Source of the DNA: CAZZKF01 sp964654995
Lineage (GTDB): Bacteria > Pseudomonadota > Alphaproteobacteria > CAZZKF01
Assembly (NCBI GenBank): GCA_964654995.1
Contig: CAZZKF010000010.1
Coordinates: forward strand, 1-50,924
Length of the DNA stretch: 50,924 nt
Direction: 5' to 3'
Shown here: piece by piece, positions 1 through 11,740 of the stretch
Position numbering within the stretch: the stretch's first letter is position 1
How the letters are laid out: the number at the start of each line of letters is the position of its first letter
The notes under the pieces: model-generated
Databases searched by the model: none
The model's input: the letters and a program-made list of their open reading frames with translations, nothing else
Told to the model about the DNA's origin: nothing
Program-made: the position numbers and the translations under genes

Positions 1-483
<483 letters not shown>

Positions 484-487
484 TCCA

Positions 488-512
488 ATCGCCCCTGGCT
501 TAAAGGGGCGAT
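488..512 (-). repeat. Inverted repeat in the 16S leader
   Basis: Perfect 8-nt arms ATCGCCCC (488-495) and GGGGCGAT (505-512) enclose a 9-nt loop just upstream of the mature 16S 5' end. In the precursor RNA this would form a short hairpin. Leader sequences here normally take part in the RNase III processing stem with sequence beyond the 16S 3' end, which is outside the window, so the role is inferred. Confidence 0.6.
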
Positions 513-599
513 CTCAAAAGCCTCACACTTCATAGCGTAACAAACGCTTGAGGCGTGAGCGGCACATACCGCCACCCACGTCTCTCTTCCTGTTCACAA

Positions 600-611
600 T
601 GTCAAAGAACA
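600..611 (-). promoter_or_regulatory. boxA antitermination site of the rRNA leader
   Basis: On the minus strand TGTTCTTTGACA matches the E. coli boxA (TGCTCTTTAACA) at 10 of 12 positions. It lies between the predicted promoter and the 16S start, as expected for Nus-factor loading on rRNA transcripts. Confidence 0.75.
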
Positions 612-692
612 AAATTGGGGCCCGAGACCCCAAACGCCAAACCGCACCGAATTACCCCCGCGACGGGCAATCGGGCGCGCGGCGTGCGCATG

Positions 693-722
693 CTTATATG
701 AGCACTCGGGGCACCAAGTCAA
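693..722 (-). promoter_or_regulatory. Predicted rRNA operon promoter
   Basis: On the minus strand, -35 TTGACT (717-722) and -10 TATAAG (693-698) are separated by 18 bp. The site lies about 210 bp upstream of the 16S 5' end and about 80 bp upstream of boxA, the usual order in an rrn operon. Identified by eye only. Confidence 0.65.
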
Positions 723-871
723 GGCCACAATCGCCACTTTGACAACGACTGCCAGAGTGACCTGGCGCACCTGTCTGATCATGATGCCACAGGGCCGGTT
801 CCCGGGTCAACCAAAGCCGCCCGAATCTCCCATTTGCGCCGCAAAACCGGCACTTTCCGGGGGTCCCGGCG

Positions 872-900
872 TTGACATGGCCCGGCGTCGACGTCATCTT
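872..900 (+). promoter_or_regulatory. Predicted promoter of the M23 peptidase gene
   Basis: TTGACA (872-877), a 17-bp spacer, then CATCTT (895-900). The -35 is a perfect match and the -10 is weak. It lies 57 bp upstream of the proposed GTG start. Confidence 0.4.
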
Positions 901-956
901 GGCCCGACACGCCGTCAGGGATGCGGCACAAGCCGCCGCCAAGGGAGGAACACGGG

Positions 957-2459
957 GTGCCGGCAAAAGGCCCAGATCATCACGACTCGGCACGGCCCGC
1001 AGGGGAGCGGGCCAGCGACGGTGCGAACGCAAACACCGGTTTCGATCTCGGGCAGCGCATCGGGTCGGGGCGCTGGCTGGCCAAACTGGCCGTGCTCGGG
1101 CTGCTGATCTCGCTGGCCGTCGGCCTTGGCCTGGTCACCACCGCCCATCAGATCACCGGCCTCGATCAGACGCGCCTGGCAGCAGCCCCGCATCCACCCC
1201 TGGCCAGCGCCGCCAATGTTGCCGCCGCCACCTCCGTGAACCCTCCATCCTTCGCCGAGGCTGCCACTGCTGATGCCGATCAGCGCGGCGCGGAACTGGC
1301 CGCGGAGATCAAGGCGGATGTGCGGGCGTTTACCATTGCCCGCGGTGATACGCTGATCGACCGGGTCACCGACCTGGGCGTGCCACCGGGCGAGTCCTAT
1401 CGGGCGATCCAGGCGCTGGGCCGGCTTTACGACCCGCGCAAGCTGCGCATCGGGCAACGCGTCCGGGCGACCCTGATTGCAAGTGACGAAAAACGGCCGA
1501 CACTTCAGAAACTGGCGCTGGAGACCGACCCCGAACGCACGATCGTTGTTCAACGTGAGGGCGACGGTTACCGGGCGCTCGAGCACCGCCACCCGCTCGA
1601 AGCCCGACGCCAGTATGCGCGCGGCACCATATCCGACAGCCTGTATCTGTCGGCGCGCCGCGCCGGTATCCCCGAGGCCGTTCTCATCGAGATCATCCGC
1701 ATGTTCAGCTTCGACGTCGATTTCCAGCGCGAGATTCGCGCCGGCGACGGATTCGAGGCGCTGTACGAGCGCCTCGTCGATCGCGGTGGCAAGACGGTCA
1801 AGACCGGACGGGTGCTCTATGCCGCGCTGACCTTGCGGGGGCGCCCGATCCGGCTTTACCGTTATGTGCCCAAGGACGGGGCTGCCGACTATTTCGATCC
1901 CCAGGGCCATTCGGCCCGCAAGCTGCTGATGCGCACGCCGATCGACGGGGCACGTCTCACATCGCGCTATGGCCTGCGCAAGAACCCGGTCCTGGGCTAT
2001 ACGCTGATGCACCGCGGCCTCGACTTCGGAGCCCGGCGCGGCACGCCGATCATGGCCGCCGGCGATGGCGTCGTCGAGAAGGCCCAGCGCTATGGCAGCT
2101 ACGGCAAATATGTCCGGATCCGGCACAACAGCCGCTACAAGACGGCGTACGCCCACCTGAGCGCCTTCGCCCGCGGCATCCGCAAGGGCCGGCGCGTCAA
2201 ACAGGGCCAGGTGATCGGCTATGTCGGCGCCACCGGCCGGGCGACGGGGCCGAATCTGCATTACGAGGTTCTGGTCAACGGCAAGCAGATCAATCCGCTG
2301 ACCCTGAAGCTGCCGACCGGGCGCCATCTCGAGGGCGAGGTTCTGGCCGATTTCCAGCGCCATGTAGCGGCGATCAACACCGAGATCGCCCGCCAGTCGT
2401 CAACCCTGCTGGCCGAGGCCAAATGCCAGGCCATCCCCGGTCCGGTCCGGATCTGCTAG
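957..2459 (+). CDS. Membrane-anchored M23 (LytM-family) peptidase
   Basis: This is a predicted envelope peptidoglycan endopeptidase or LytM-type activator of about 500 residues. A single hydrophobic segment (about residues 35-58) would anchor it in the inner membrane with the rest periplasmic. A LysM-like stretch (about 125-170, beginning FTIARGDTL) precedes the C-terminal M23 domain. Zinc-site residues H352 and D356 (HRGLD), H400 (YAHLS) and H435 are visible. The usual H-x-H motif reads N433-L-H435, so the first histidine, a catalytic residue in LytM, is asparagine. The protein may therefore be a regulatory, non-catalytic LytM factor. The GTG start at 957 is chosen because AGGGAGGA (942-949) lies 7 nt upstream; an ATG at 921 has a poorer site. 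The gene converges on clpB. Confidence 0.85.
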   Translation: MPAKGPDHHDSARPAGERASDGANANTGFDLGQRIGSGRWLAKLAVLGLLISLAVGLGLVTTAHQITGLDQTRLAAAPHPPLASAANVAAATSVNPPSFAEAATADADQRGAELAAEIKADVRAFTIARGDTLIDRVTDLGVPPGESYRAIQALGRLYDPRKLRIGQRVRATLIASDEKRPTLQKLALETDPERTIVVQREGDGYRALEHRHPLEARRQYARGTISDSLYLSARRAGIPEAVLIEIIRMFSFDVDFQREIRAGDGFEALYERLVDRGGKTVKTGRVLYAALTLRGRPIRLYRYVPKDGAADYFDPQGHSARKLLMRTPIDGARLTSRYGLRKNPVLGYTLMHRGLDFGARRGTPIMAAGDGVVEKAQRYGSYGKYVRIRHNSRYKTAYAHLSAFARGIRKGRRVKQGQVIGYVGATGRATGPNLHYEVLVNGKQINPLTLKLPTGRHLEGEVLADFQRHVAAINTEIARQSSTLLAEAKCQAIPGPVRIC

Positions 2460-2464
2460 AGCCT

Positions 2465-5062
<2,598 letters not shown>

Positions 5063-5168
5063 GTCGACCTCGTCCGCCGCTGTTTGACCGTTCGCTCCAG
5101 CGCCGCTGTGGCATCCCGGCCCCCTTACCCTGGAGGCCGATTAGCCTTTGATCCGGCTGCTCCCCCTC

Positions 5169-5197
5169 TATATGTTGTGGCATTATTGCCACACAAG
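5169..5197 (-). promoter_or_regulatory. Predicted clpB promoter with palindromic operator
   Basis: On the minus strand, CTTGTG (5192-5197), a 17-bp spacer and CATATA (5169-5174) resemble alphaproteobacterial sigma-32 promoters, whose -35 typically begins CTTG. The spacer is almost wholly occupied by the palindrome TGTGGCATTATTGCCACA (5176-5193), with 8 of 9 positions symmetric. It does not match the HrcA CIRCE element. The 5' untranslated region would be about 100 nt. The site also lies upstream of the divergent MOSC gene. Confidence 0.5.
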
Positions 5198-5276
5198 GGC
5201 CACCCGGTGTTTTTTTCCGCCGTCCCGCCGCCGCCCGGCATGTCGGGACATTCATCTTGGAGAGGATAGGAGCAGG

Positions 5277-6035
5277 ATGCGAATCGACGCGATTTATCGC
5301 TATCCCGTGAAAAGCCTGAGCCCGGAGCTATTGGCGTCGGTCGAGGTGCGTGCCGGCGCCGGCGTACCACTCGACCGGGCCTTTGCGATCGCCAGACCCG
5401 GCAGCGCCTTTCGCATCGAACAGCCCCGCCACGTGCCAAAGACCAATTTCCTGACGCTCATGCGCGACGAGGCCCTGGCCCGGGTCAGCACAGAGTTTGA
5501 TCCCGAGAATCAGCAGCTCACCTTGCGCCAGGATGACCGGGTGGTCCTGGAGGCGAGGCTGAGCGATGCAGATGGCCGGCAGGCCCTGGCGGACTTCCTG
5601 GCCGGGCTTTTGGGGCTGGGCGAAGATCACGGTCTTCAAGTCGTGAACGCGCCGCCTCACATGTTTTCGGACGTTGCCGAAAAATGCCTGTCCCTGATCA
5701 ATCTCGCCAGCCTGCGCGAGCTTGAGGCCGCCGCCGGATGCCGCCTCGATCCTTTGCGCTTTCGCGCCAACATCTATTTCGAGGGCACCCGCGCCTGGGA
5801 GGAGCTGGACTGGGTGGGGCGGACCCTGCACGCCGGCAAGGTCGAGCTAGAGGTCTTCAAACCGATCGAGCGCTGCGCCGCCGTCAACGTCAATCCCGAG
5901 ACCGGTGTGCGCGACGTCAATCTGCCCAGGACCCTGATGAAGGCCTTCGGGCATGTTCACCTGGGCGTCTACGCCCTGGTTCGCTCCGACGGGCGGATCG
6001 CCGTCGGGGACGAGCTGATACAGCAGGAAGAGTAA
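5277..6035 (+). CDS. MOSC domain-containing protein
   Basis: The 252-residue protein resembles MOSC proteins related to YcbX and the molybdenum cofactor sulfurase C-terminus. The N-terminal part (RIDAIYRYPVKSL at the start) is the MOSC beta-barrel domain. The C-terminal part carries RCAAVNVNPETG (about residues 199-210), with the conserved cysteine of the MOSC fold. Such proteins handle sulfur or molybdenum cofactor in oxidoreductase systems; the exact substrate cannot be told from sequence. The ATG at 5277 is preceded by an AGGAG site at about 5269. It is divergent from clpB and converges on the DUF4167 gene. Confidence 0.85.
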   Translation: MRIDAIYRYPVKSLSPELLASVEVRAGAGVPLDRAFAIARPGSAFRIEQPRHVPKTNFLTLMRDEALARVSTEFDPENQQLTLRQDDRVVLEARLSDADGRQALADFLAGLLGLGEDHGLQVVNAPPHMFSDVAEKCLSLINLASLRELEAAAGCRLDPLRFRANIYFEGTRAWEELDWVGRTLHAGKVELEVFKPIERCAAVNVNPETGVRDVNLPRTLMKAFGHVHLGVYALVRSDGRIAVGDELIQQEE

Positions 6036-6041
6036 AGCCGG

Positions 6042-6638
6042 TCAGTCGCCAGCCGAATCCGCGGTTTCCTTGGTCGCCGTCGCTTCCGCCGCCGGTTTGC
6101 GGCGCCGGCGTGTTACCGTCTTGCGCACGCCATCATCAACAGCCGGCGACTCGGATGCTGGCGCCGCTTTCCGGCCATCGACCGTTTTCGTGGCGTTCGC
6201 TTCGGCGGGCGATGCGTCGGCCCCATCCCCGTCGATGGCCGCGCCATCCGCCGTCGCCCCATTGGCAAGGACCGGTTGCGGCGAAGGCGCCGGCTGCGAG
6301 GCCGGCTGGGCCGAAGAAGTCTCAGGCCGCGGCTGCGGTGCCGCACGGTTTTGCGTCTGGCTCGACCGACCGCTGGCATCGGCGCCGTTTTCGGCGCTGA
6401 TTCGATAATAATGCTCGGCATGCTGAAGGTAGTTCTCGGCGGCGATGCGGTTGCCCGAGACATAGGCCTCGCGGGCGAGCACCTGATACTTCTCGTAAAT
6501 CTGGGACGGCGTGCCCCGGACCTTCACGTCCGGGCCGTTGCTGTCGTAAGTGCGTCGGGATCCGCCGCCTTGCGATCCACCCTGGGGGCGGCGCCCGCCG
6601 CGGCCCCGGTTGCGTCTCGAATTCTGCCCTTGCCTCAT
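6042..6638 (-). CDS. DUF4167 domain-containing protein
   Basis: The 198-residue protein has an N-terminal basic, Gly/Arg-rich tract and the DUF4167 core (about residues 33-82, with SQIYEKYQVLAREA and ENYLQHAEHYYRI). A long low-complexity tail rich in Ala, Pro, Glu and Lys follows. The family is widespread in Alphaproteobacteria, commonly next to prmC as here, and its function is unknown. The basic N-terminus suggests nucleic-acid or ribosome contact, which is only inference. It starts with ATG and lies 219 bp beyond the end of prmC, so it may have its own promoter. Confidence 0.85.
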   Translation of the reverse strand: MRQGQNSRRNRGRGGRRPQGGSQGGGSRRTYDSNGPDVKVRGTPSQIYEKYQVLAREAYVSGNRIAAENYLQHAEHYYRISAENGADASGRSSQTQNRAAPQPRPETSSAQPASQPAPSPQPVLANGATADGAAIDGDGADASPAEANATKTVDGRKAAPASESPAVDDGVRKTVTRRRRKPAAEATATKETADSAGD

Positions 6639-6857
6639 ACCGAATCCGTCTCCGATGCGGTTTACCCCAAGCCTGCGGCAATCCCCTGCCCGACACCCGT
6701 GTGCCTTGCCGGGATGGCCCCTGCAAACCTTGTCACCTGGGTCACGAATTAATCTTGCCGGACGGCGAAGGAACGCTTCGATGCCTGACGCGCTCGAACG
6801 GCTGTTGTCTTCGAGACCGTTCCGCTGACCTCGCCGGTCATTTCCAGCCCCTTCTTT

Positions 6858-7763
6858 TTAGCCAAATCTGGCGCCAATGCAACGATCAATTCCGGCGAGA
6901 TCGCGAAATCTTTTCAGATCCCGCCCCCCGGCACGGCGCAAAATCGCTTCGACCGCGCCGGCCTGGCCGGCGCCGACCTCCACCACCGCCGCGGCGTTTG
7001 GTCGCACAAGCCGGGGAAACCAGATCGCCAGCCGGCGCATGCCGTCAAGGCCGTCCGGCCCGCCGTCGAGCGCCCGGCGCGGCTCGAACCGGGCCACTTC
7101 GGGCATCAAGGTGGCAAGCTCGGCCTCAGGGATATAAGGCGGATTGGCAACCGCCAGATCGAAATCCGCACCCGGTCCGGGTGGGCGGTCATCGTTCCAG
7201 TCCCAGACCTCGAAGCGGGCGCGGGTCGCAAACCCGAGATCAGCGGCGTTCGCCCGGGCGACGGCGATCGCCTGTCCGGAGCCGTCAACGCCCAGCCCGC
7301 GGGCCTTCGGCAATTCATGCAGAAGCGCCAGCAGCAGGCAACCGGTGCCGGTGCCGAAATCGATGATCCGGATCGCTGCGTGCCGTGACACCCCCGCCTC
7401 ATCCAGCATCTGCAGAGCGGCCTCGACCACCGTTTCGCTGTCGGGGCGCGGCACCAGCGTTGCCTCGCTCACCCGCAACGGCAGGCTCCAGAACTCGCGC
7501 ATGCCGATGATTCGCGACACCGGTTCGCGGTTCAGGCGGCGGGCGATCAGGGCCTGAAAACCCTCGTACTGCGCTTGCGACAGGGCGGCGTCGGGCCGCG
7601 CCAGAAGGTCTTCCGCCGTCCATCCGGTGGCATGGCGGAACAGCACCTCGGCATCGCGGGCGGCGCCATCGATGCCGGCCACACGCAATCGCCGCGCCGC
7701 ATCCTGCAGTACCGCCGAGACCGTCGCCGCATCGCCTGTCAGATCGCGGGCCGCGCTGGTCAT
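6858..7763 (-). CDS. prmC: Release factor glutamine methyltransferase PrmC
   Basis: PrmC uses SAM to N5-methylate the glutamine of the GGQ motif in peptide release factors. The 301-residue protein has the helical N-terminal domain (about 1-85), the SAM-binding motif DFGTGTGCL (135-143) and the NPPY substrate-glutamine motif (207-210). Its ATG overlaps the prfA stop as ATGA, so it is translationally coupled to the gene for its own substrate RF1, a conserved arrangement. Confidence 0.96.
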   Translation of the reverse strand: MTSAARDLTGDAATVSAVLQDAARRLRVAGIDGAARDAEVLFRHATGWTAEDLLARPDAALSQAQYEGFQALIARRLNREPVSRIIGMREFWSLPLRVSEATLVPRPDSETVVEAALQMLDEAGVSRHAAIRIIDFGTGTGCLLLALLHELPKARGLGVDGSGQAIAVARANAADLGFATRARFEVWDWNDDRPPGPGADFDLAVANPPYIPEAELATLMPEVARFEPRRALDGGPDGLDGMRRLAIWFPRLVRPNAAAVVEVGAGQAGAVEAILRRAGGRDLKRFRDLAGIDRCIGARFG

Positions 7764-8848
7764 GATCCGGTCTCCTCCAGCGTCGCCAGCCGGGTCGCCT
7801 GATCCTCGGTGATCAGGGCGTCGATGATTTCGTCGAGTGCCTCGCCGGCCAGCACCTGATCGAGCTTGTGAAGGGTGAGGCCGATGCGGTGATCGGTCAC
7901 CCGGTTCTGCGGAAAATTGTAGGTCCGCACGCGCTCCGAGCGATCGCCGCTGCCGATCTGGCCGCGGCGCGACTCGGCGCGCTCCTCGGCCTGACGCCGG
8001 CGCTCCTCCTCGTAAAGGCGGGCGCGCAAGACCTTGAGTGCCTTGGCCTTGTTCTTGTGCTGGGATTTCTCGTCCTGCTGCTGGACGACAATGCCGGTCG
8101 GCAGATGGGTGATGCGCACGGCGCTGTCGGTGGTGTTCACCGACTGGCCGCCCGGACCGCTGGCCCGGAACACGTCGATGCGCAGGTCCTTCTCGTCGAT
8201 CTGGATGTCAACCTCTTCGGCTTCGGGGAGCACGGCGACGGTTGCCGCCGAGGTATGAATGCGCCCGCCCGATTCGGTTTCAGGAACGCGCTGCACCCGG
8301 TGGACGCCGGATTCGAACTTGAGGCGGGCGAAGACGCCGGGACCGCTGATCGAGGCAGTGGCCTCCTTGACCCCGCCGAGCGCGCTCTCGGAGACCCCCA
8401 TCAGCTCGAATTTCCAGCCCTTCAGTTCGGCGTAGCGCTGATACATGCGCAACAGATCGCCGGCGAACAGCGCCGCCTCGTCACCGCCGGTACCGGCGCG
8501 GACCTCGAGAATGGCGCTTTTCTCGTCGGCCGTGTCCTTGGGCAGCAGCAACAGCTTGAGACGCTGCTCGAGATCCGGCATGCGGGCCCGGATGTCTTTC
8601 AGCTCGGCGCGCACGAGTTCGCGCATCTCGGCCTCGGCCTCGGGATCAGACAGGATTTCCTCGAGGCCTTCCGCCTCCTTGCGCAGATCCTCCAATTGGC
8701 GCAGGCCCTCGACGATCGGGGTCAACTCGGCATATTCCCTGGAGATCCGGGCGAAATCATCCGAGGCAAGGCCTTCCGGATTGGCCATCTGCGACTCCAG
8801 CGACTGGTGCCGGGCAACCAGCTGATCGATCTTGTCCTGGGGAATCAC
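7760..8848 (-). CDS. prfA: Peptide chain release factor 1
   Basis: RF1 recognises UAA and UAG and triggers peptidyl-tRNA hydrolysis. The 362-residue protein shows the codon-recognition tripeptide region (VPETESGGRIHTSA; P-x-T) and GGQ at residues 233-235. I chose a GTG start near 8848 because GGAG lies 8 nt upstream and the resulting length fits the family (E. coli 360). A TTG 48 nt further upstream is in frame but has no good site. It lies 57 bp downstream of hisS and overlaps prmC. Confidence 0.96.
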   Translation of the reverse strand: MIPQDKIDQLVARHQSLESQMANPEGLASDDFARISREYAELTPIVEGLRQLEDLRKEAEGLEEILSDPEAEAEMRELVRAELKDIRARMPDLEQRLKLLLLPKDTADEKSAILEVRAGTGGDEAALFAGDLLRMYQRYAELKGWKFELMGVSESALGGVKEATASISGPGVFARLKFESGVHRVQRVPETESGGRIHTSAATVAVLPEAEEVDIQIDEKDLRIDVFRASGPGGQSVNTTDSAVRITHLPTGIVVQQQDEKSQHKNKAKALKVLRARLYEEERRRQAEERAESRRGQIGSGDRSERVRTYNFPQNRVTDHRIGLTLHKLDQVLAGEALDEIIDALITEDQATRLATLEETGS

Positions 8849-8905
8849 GTCATCAACTCCTGCCCCCGCACCGCCGGAACACGGGGCGTCGGGCAATTCC
8901 GCCGG

Positions 8906-10168
8906 TCAGTCCGCACCCGAAGGATCCAGGGCCCTGTCCAGATGCCCAGCCAGCGCCGGGATCGCCACCTCTTCCTGGGCGCCGCTGTCGAGGTCACGCA
9001 GCGTCACCACGCCCTTGGCCAGCTCATCCTCGCCCAGCAGCACGGCCATTCGGGCATGCAGCCGGTTGGCGCGCTTGAGGCGCCGGCTCAGATTGCCGCG
9101 ATAGCCCATGTCGATGACCAGCCCGTGGCGGCGCAGGTCATGGGCGATCTGCATGGCCGGCACCTGTGCGGCCTCGCCGATCGGGATCACGGCGATCGGG
9201 CGCGGCCCCGGATCGGGTTCGGCGATCAGCATCGCCAGACGCTCGATGCCGCCGGCCCAGCCAATGCCGGCAGTCGGCGTCCCGCCCATCTGCTCGACCA
9301 GACCATCATAACGCCCGCCGGCGATCACCGCACCCTGGGCGCCCAGCGCCTCGGTCACAAACTCGAAGGCCGTGTGCGTGTAGTAATCGAGCCCCCGGAC
9401 CAGGCGCTCATTATGGACGTAGGCGATGCCCAGTGCCTCCAGCCCGGTCCGGACAGCATCGAAAAACGCCGCCGAATCGGCATTGAGATAGTCGGACAGC
9501 CGCGGCGCGTCCGCAATGAGGCGGCGATCGCCCTCATCCTTGGAGTCCAGGATGCGCAGCGGATTGCGCACCAGCCGCATCCGGCTGTCATCGCTGAGCG
9601 CCGCCTCATGGCCCTTGAAGTAGTCGACCAGGGCCTGACGATAGCCGGCGCGGCTTCCGGCATCACCAAGACTGTTGATCTCCAGGCGCACGTGGTCGGC
9701 AATGCCGAGATCGGCGAGCAGGTCGGCGGCCAGCGCGATCACCTCGACATCGGCCTGCGGCTCGGGCACGCCCAATATCTCGACATCGATCTGATGGAAC
9801 TGGCGCTGGCGCCCCTTTTGCGGGCGCTCATAGCGAAACATCGGACCATGGGCATAGAATTTCAGCGGCAGGTGCTGGAACAGGCCGCCGGAAATCAGCG
9901 CCCGGACGATGCCGGCGGTATATTCGGGCCGCAAGGTCAGCTCCTCGCCGCTGCGGTCCGCGAAGCTGTACATTTCCTTGGTGACCACATCCGAGGTCTC
10001 ACCGAGCGTGCGGCGGAAGACCTCGGTGAACTCGAAGATCGGCGTGGCAATTTCACCAAAGCCGTAGGTCTCGGCAACCCGGCGGAAAGTCTCGATGACC
10101 ACCCGGTGACGCCGGCAGTCTTCGGGCAGAAGATCGTGGGTCCCCCGTACCGGTTGCAGTCCCGCCAA
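8906..10168 (-). CDS. hisS: Histidyl-tRNA synthetase
   Basis: This class II synthetase charges tRNA-His. Class II motif 2 (FRYERPQKGRQRQFHQ), the histidine-A signature GLDYYTHTAFEF and the GGRYDGL region are all present, and a C-terminal anticodon-binding domain follows. Length is about 420 residues. The start appears to be TTG at 10168, with AGGGAG 7 nt upstream; another in-frame TTG at 10174 lies too close to that site. The following residues (PVRGTHDLLPE) match the usual N-terminus. It is first of a likely hisS-prfA-prmC operon. Confidence 0.95.
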   Translation of the reverse strand: MAGLQPVRGTHDLLPEDCRRHRVVIETFRRVAETYGFGEIATPIFEFTEVFRRTLGETSDVVTKEMYSFADRSGEELTLRPEYTAGIVRALISGGLFQHLPLKFYAHGPMFRYERPQKGRQRQFHQIDVEILGVPEPQADVEVIALAADLLADLGIADHVRLEINSLGDAGSRAGYRQALVDYFKGHEAALSDDSRMRLVRNPLRILDSKDEGDRRLIADAPRLSDYLNADSAAFFDAVRTGLEALGIAYVHNERLVRGLDYYTHTAFEFVTEALGAQGAVIAGGRYDGLVEQMGGTPTAGIGWAGGIERLAMLIAEPDPGPRPIAVIPIGEAAQVPAMQIAHDLRRHGLVIDMGYRGNLSRRLKRANRLHARMAVLLGEDELAKGVVTLRDLDSGAQEEVAIPALAGHLDRALDPSGAD

Positions 10169-10320
10169 ACCCAAGCTCCCTGAAATGTCCCGGCGATTGC
10201 GGCCGGATGTCGGCGCCTAACATGCGCAAGTCGCCCCGGCTTATCAAGCAGGAATGCGGAGACGCGGGCTCCACCGCGGCCCCGCGGCAGTGCCACGTGC
10301 CAGCAACCGGCCGGGCCGGT

Positions 10321-11538
10321 CTATTCCATGGATGAAGGTTTGTCGCTCAGCAGCCGCTCGATATCGAGCGACAACTGGCGGCGAATGCTGCCCTTGGGCC
10401 CGAAGGCGCCGAGCGGCGCGCCGTCAACGACGATCTCCAGCGAGCCGGCATCCGCGGTGGTCAGGACCAGACCCTTGCGGTGCGGCACCGTATAGCTTTC
10501 GCCGCGCCGCAGAACACCTTCGAACAGGGTATCCCCATCCGCCGAGGCGACATAGATCCAGGTATCGTCGCGCGCCCGCAGAACGACCCGACGCTCGCTT
10601 CCCGAGACCGCAAACAGGTCGTGCGTTCCGGTTTTCTGTGCCGCTGGCGCCGGGCCGGCCTCCGCCGGCGCCCGCGCCTGCGGAACCGAACCGGCCAGTG
10701 TTGAGGTCGGCAGTGAAGGTGTCATTTCAGGACTCGCCGGCAGCGAATCCGGAGCCGCAAGCGCCGCCGTCTCGAGCGCCGGCGCTATCGGTTCAGCCTG
10801 CTCCGCCTGCGCCGGGACCGCCTGTGCGGGCTGCGCCGGAACCTCATCAGTTTGGGCCACGGTTTCGGGGGCGGCAGCGGCGCTGGCTGTGGTATCGGCA
10901 CCCGGTGCCGCGGTCTTAGCGGACTTCGTTACGACGTCCGGCTTTGGCGCAGATGCCCTCGTCGACACGGCCGCAGACAGGTCTTGAAGGGTTTCCTGCG
11001 TTGCGGCGGCCTCTGCCGGGCCCGGCGTCACTGGTGTACCAGCCAGAACCGAGAGGTCCGGCGGCACCTCTGCGACCGTCGGCGTCCGCCCGCCGGACGT
11101 GCCCCCGATCGTGTACCAGCCGGCGTAAGCGAGCGCCACGACAATGGCCGACGCCAGCAGGACGGACGCCCTGGGCACCCGGCTTTCATCCATCGGTTCG
11201 GGAAAGACCAGCCGTTCGGGAACGACGCTGCCGTCGGGGCGGGCCTTGATGGCGGTTACGATCCTGCCGGCATCGACGCCCAGATAGTTGGCGTATGAAC
11301 GGGCAAAGCCGACGGCATAGGCAGTCCCCGGCAGCCGATCGAGTTCTCCGTCCTCGATCGCTTCCAAATGATCGGCGCGAATGCGCAACTCCGCAGCGAT
11401 GTCCTTGAGTGCCCGGCCAGCCTTCAGCCGAACCTCGCGTAATTCGTTACCAACGTCGCGGGCCGCGTTTTTTTCCTTTTCCCGTTGGGAAACAGATTTA
11501 CCCTCGCCCGAATCAGTGACCCCGCTTATATGCTCCAT
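10321..11538 (-). CDS. rodZ: RodZ-like helix-turn-helix membrane protein with DUF4115
   Basis: The 405-residue protein has a cytoplasmic HTH_25 domain (about residues 28-95, ending near YANYLGVD), one transmembrane helix (about 124-144), a Pro/Ala-rich periplasmic linker (about 150-310) and a C-terminal DUF4115 beta-domain (about 315-400). This is the RodZ layout: a bitopic protein linking MreB filaments to the periplasm for rod-shape maintenance. The ATG start has only a weak ribosome-binding site. A perfect TATAAT on the minus strand (11683-11688) in the 200-bp upstream gap could be its -10, but no convincing -35 accompanies it. Confidence 0.88.
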   Translation of the reverse strand: MEHISGVTDSGEGKSVSQREKEKNAARDVGNELREVRLKAGRALKDIAAELRIRADHLEAIEDGELDRLPGTAYAVGFARSYANYLGVDAGRIVTAIKARPDGSVVPERLVFPEPMDESRVPRASVLLASAIVVALAYAGWYTIGGTSGGRTPTVAEVPPDLSVLAGTPVTPGPAEAAATQETLQDLSAAVSTRASAPKPDVVTKSAKTAAPGADTTASAAAAPETVAQTDEVPAQPAQAVPAQAEQAEPIAPALETAALAAPDSLPASPEMTPSLPTSTLAGSVPQARAPAEAGPAPAAQKTGTHDLFAVSGSERRVVLRARDDTWIYVASADGDTLFEGVLRRGESYTVPHRKGLVLTTADAGSLEIVVDGAPLGAFGPKGSIRRQLSLDIERLLSDKPSSME

Positions 11539-11740
11539 TGTTATTCTGTTATCAGTGGCCCTGGCGGGCCGTTGTTTCCAACCCCGTTCGCCGCAGCCTT
11601 CGGCATCTGATGGTTCCAGCTTCGCCGGAAAGGTTGCCAGCCGGCAGCCACAGCCTCCGGGGCGGGTTCCCGTTCACGCGGGATTATACTCCCCCTGTAT
11701 GAACAAATACTAAAGCAGAATTGGAAGCAAAAGCAAAGAG

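Larger units (their letters stand above)
484..956. other. Intergenic region between 16S and the M23 peptidase gene
   Basis: This 473-bp stretch holds the minus-strand rRNA leader (hairpin, boxA, promoter) and, on the plus strand, a predicted promoter at 872-900 for the peptidase gene. I see no credible coding sequence in it; the short open frames lack ribosome-binding sites and recognisable products. Bases 723-871 show nothing I can name. Confidence 0.7.

Noticed and set aside
5063..5276. CIRCE/HrcA operator for clpB
   Set aside because: The palindrome found does not match TTAGCACTC-N9-GAGTGCTAA.
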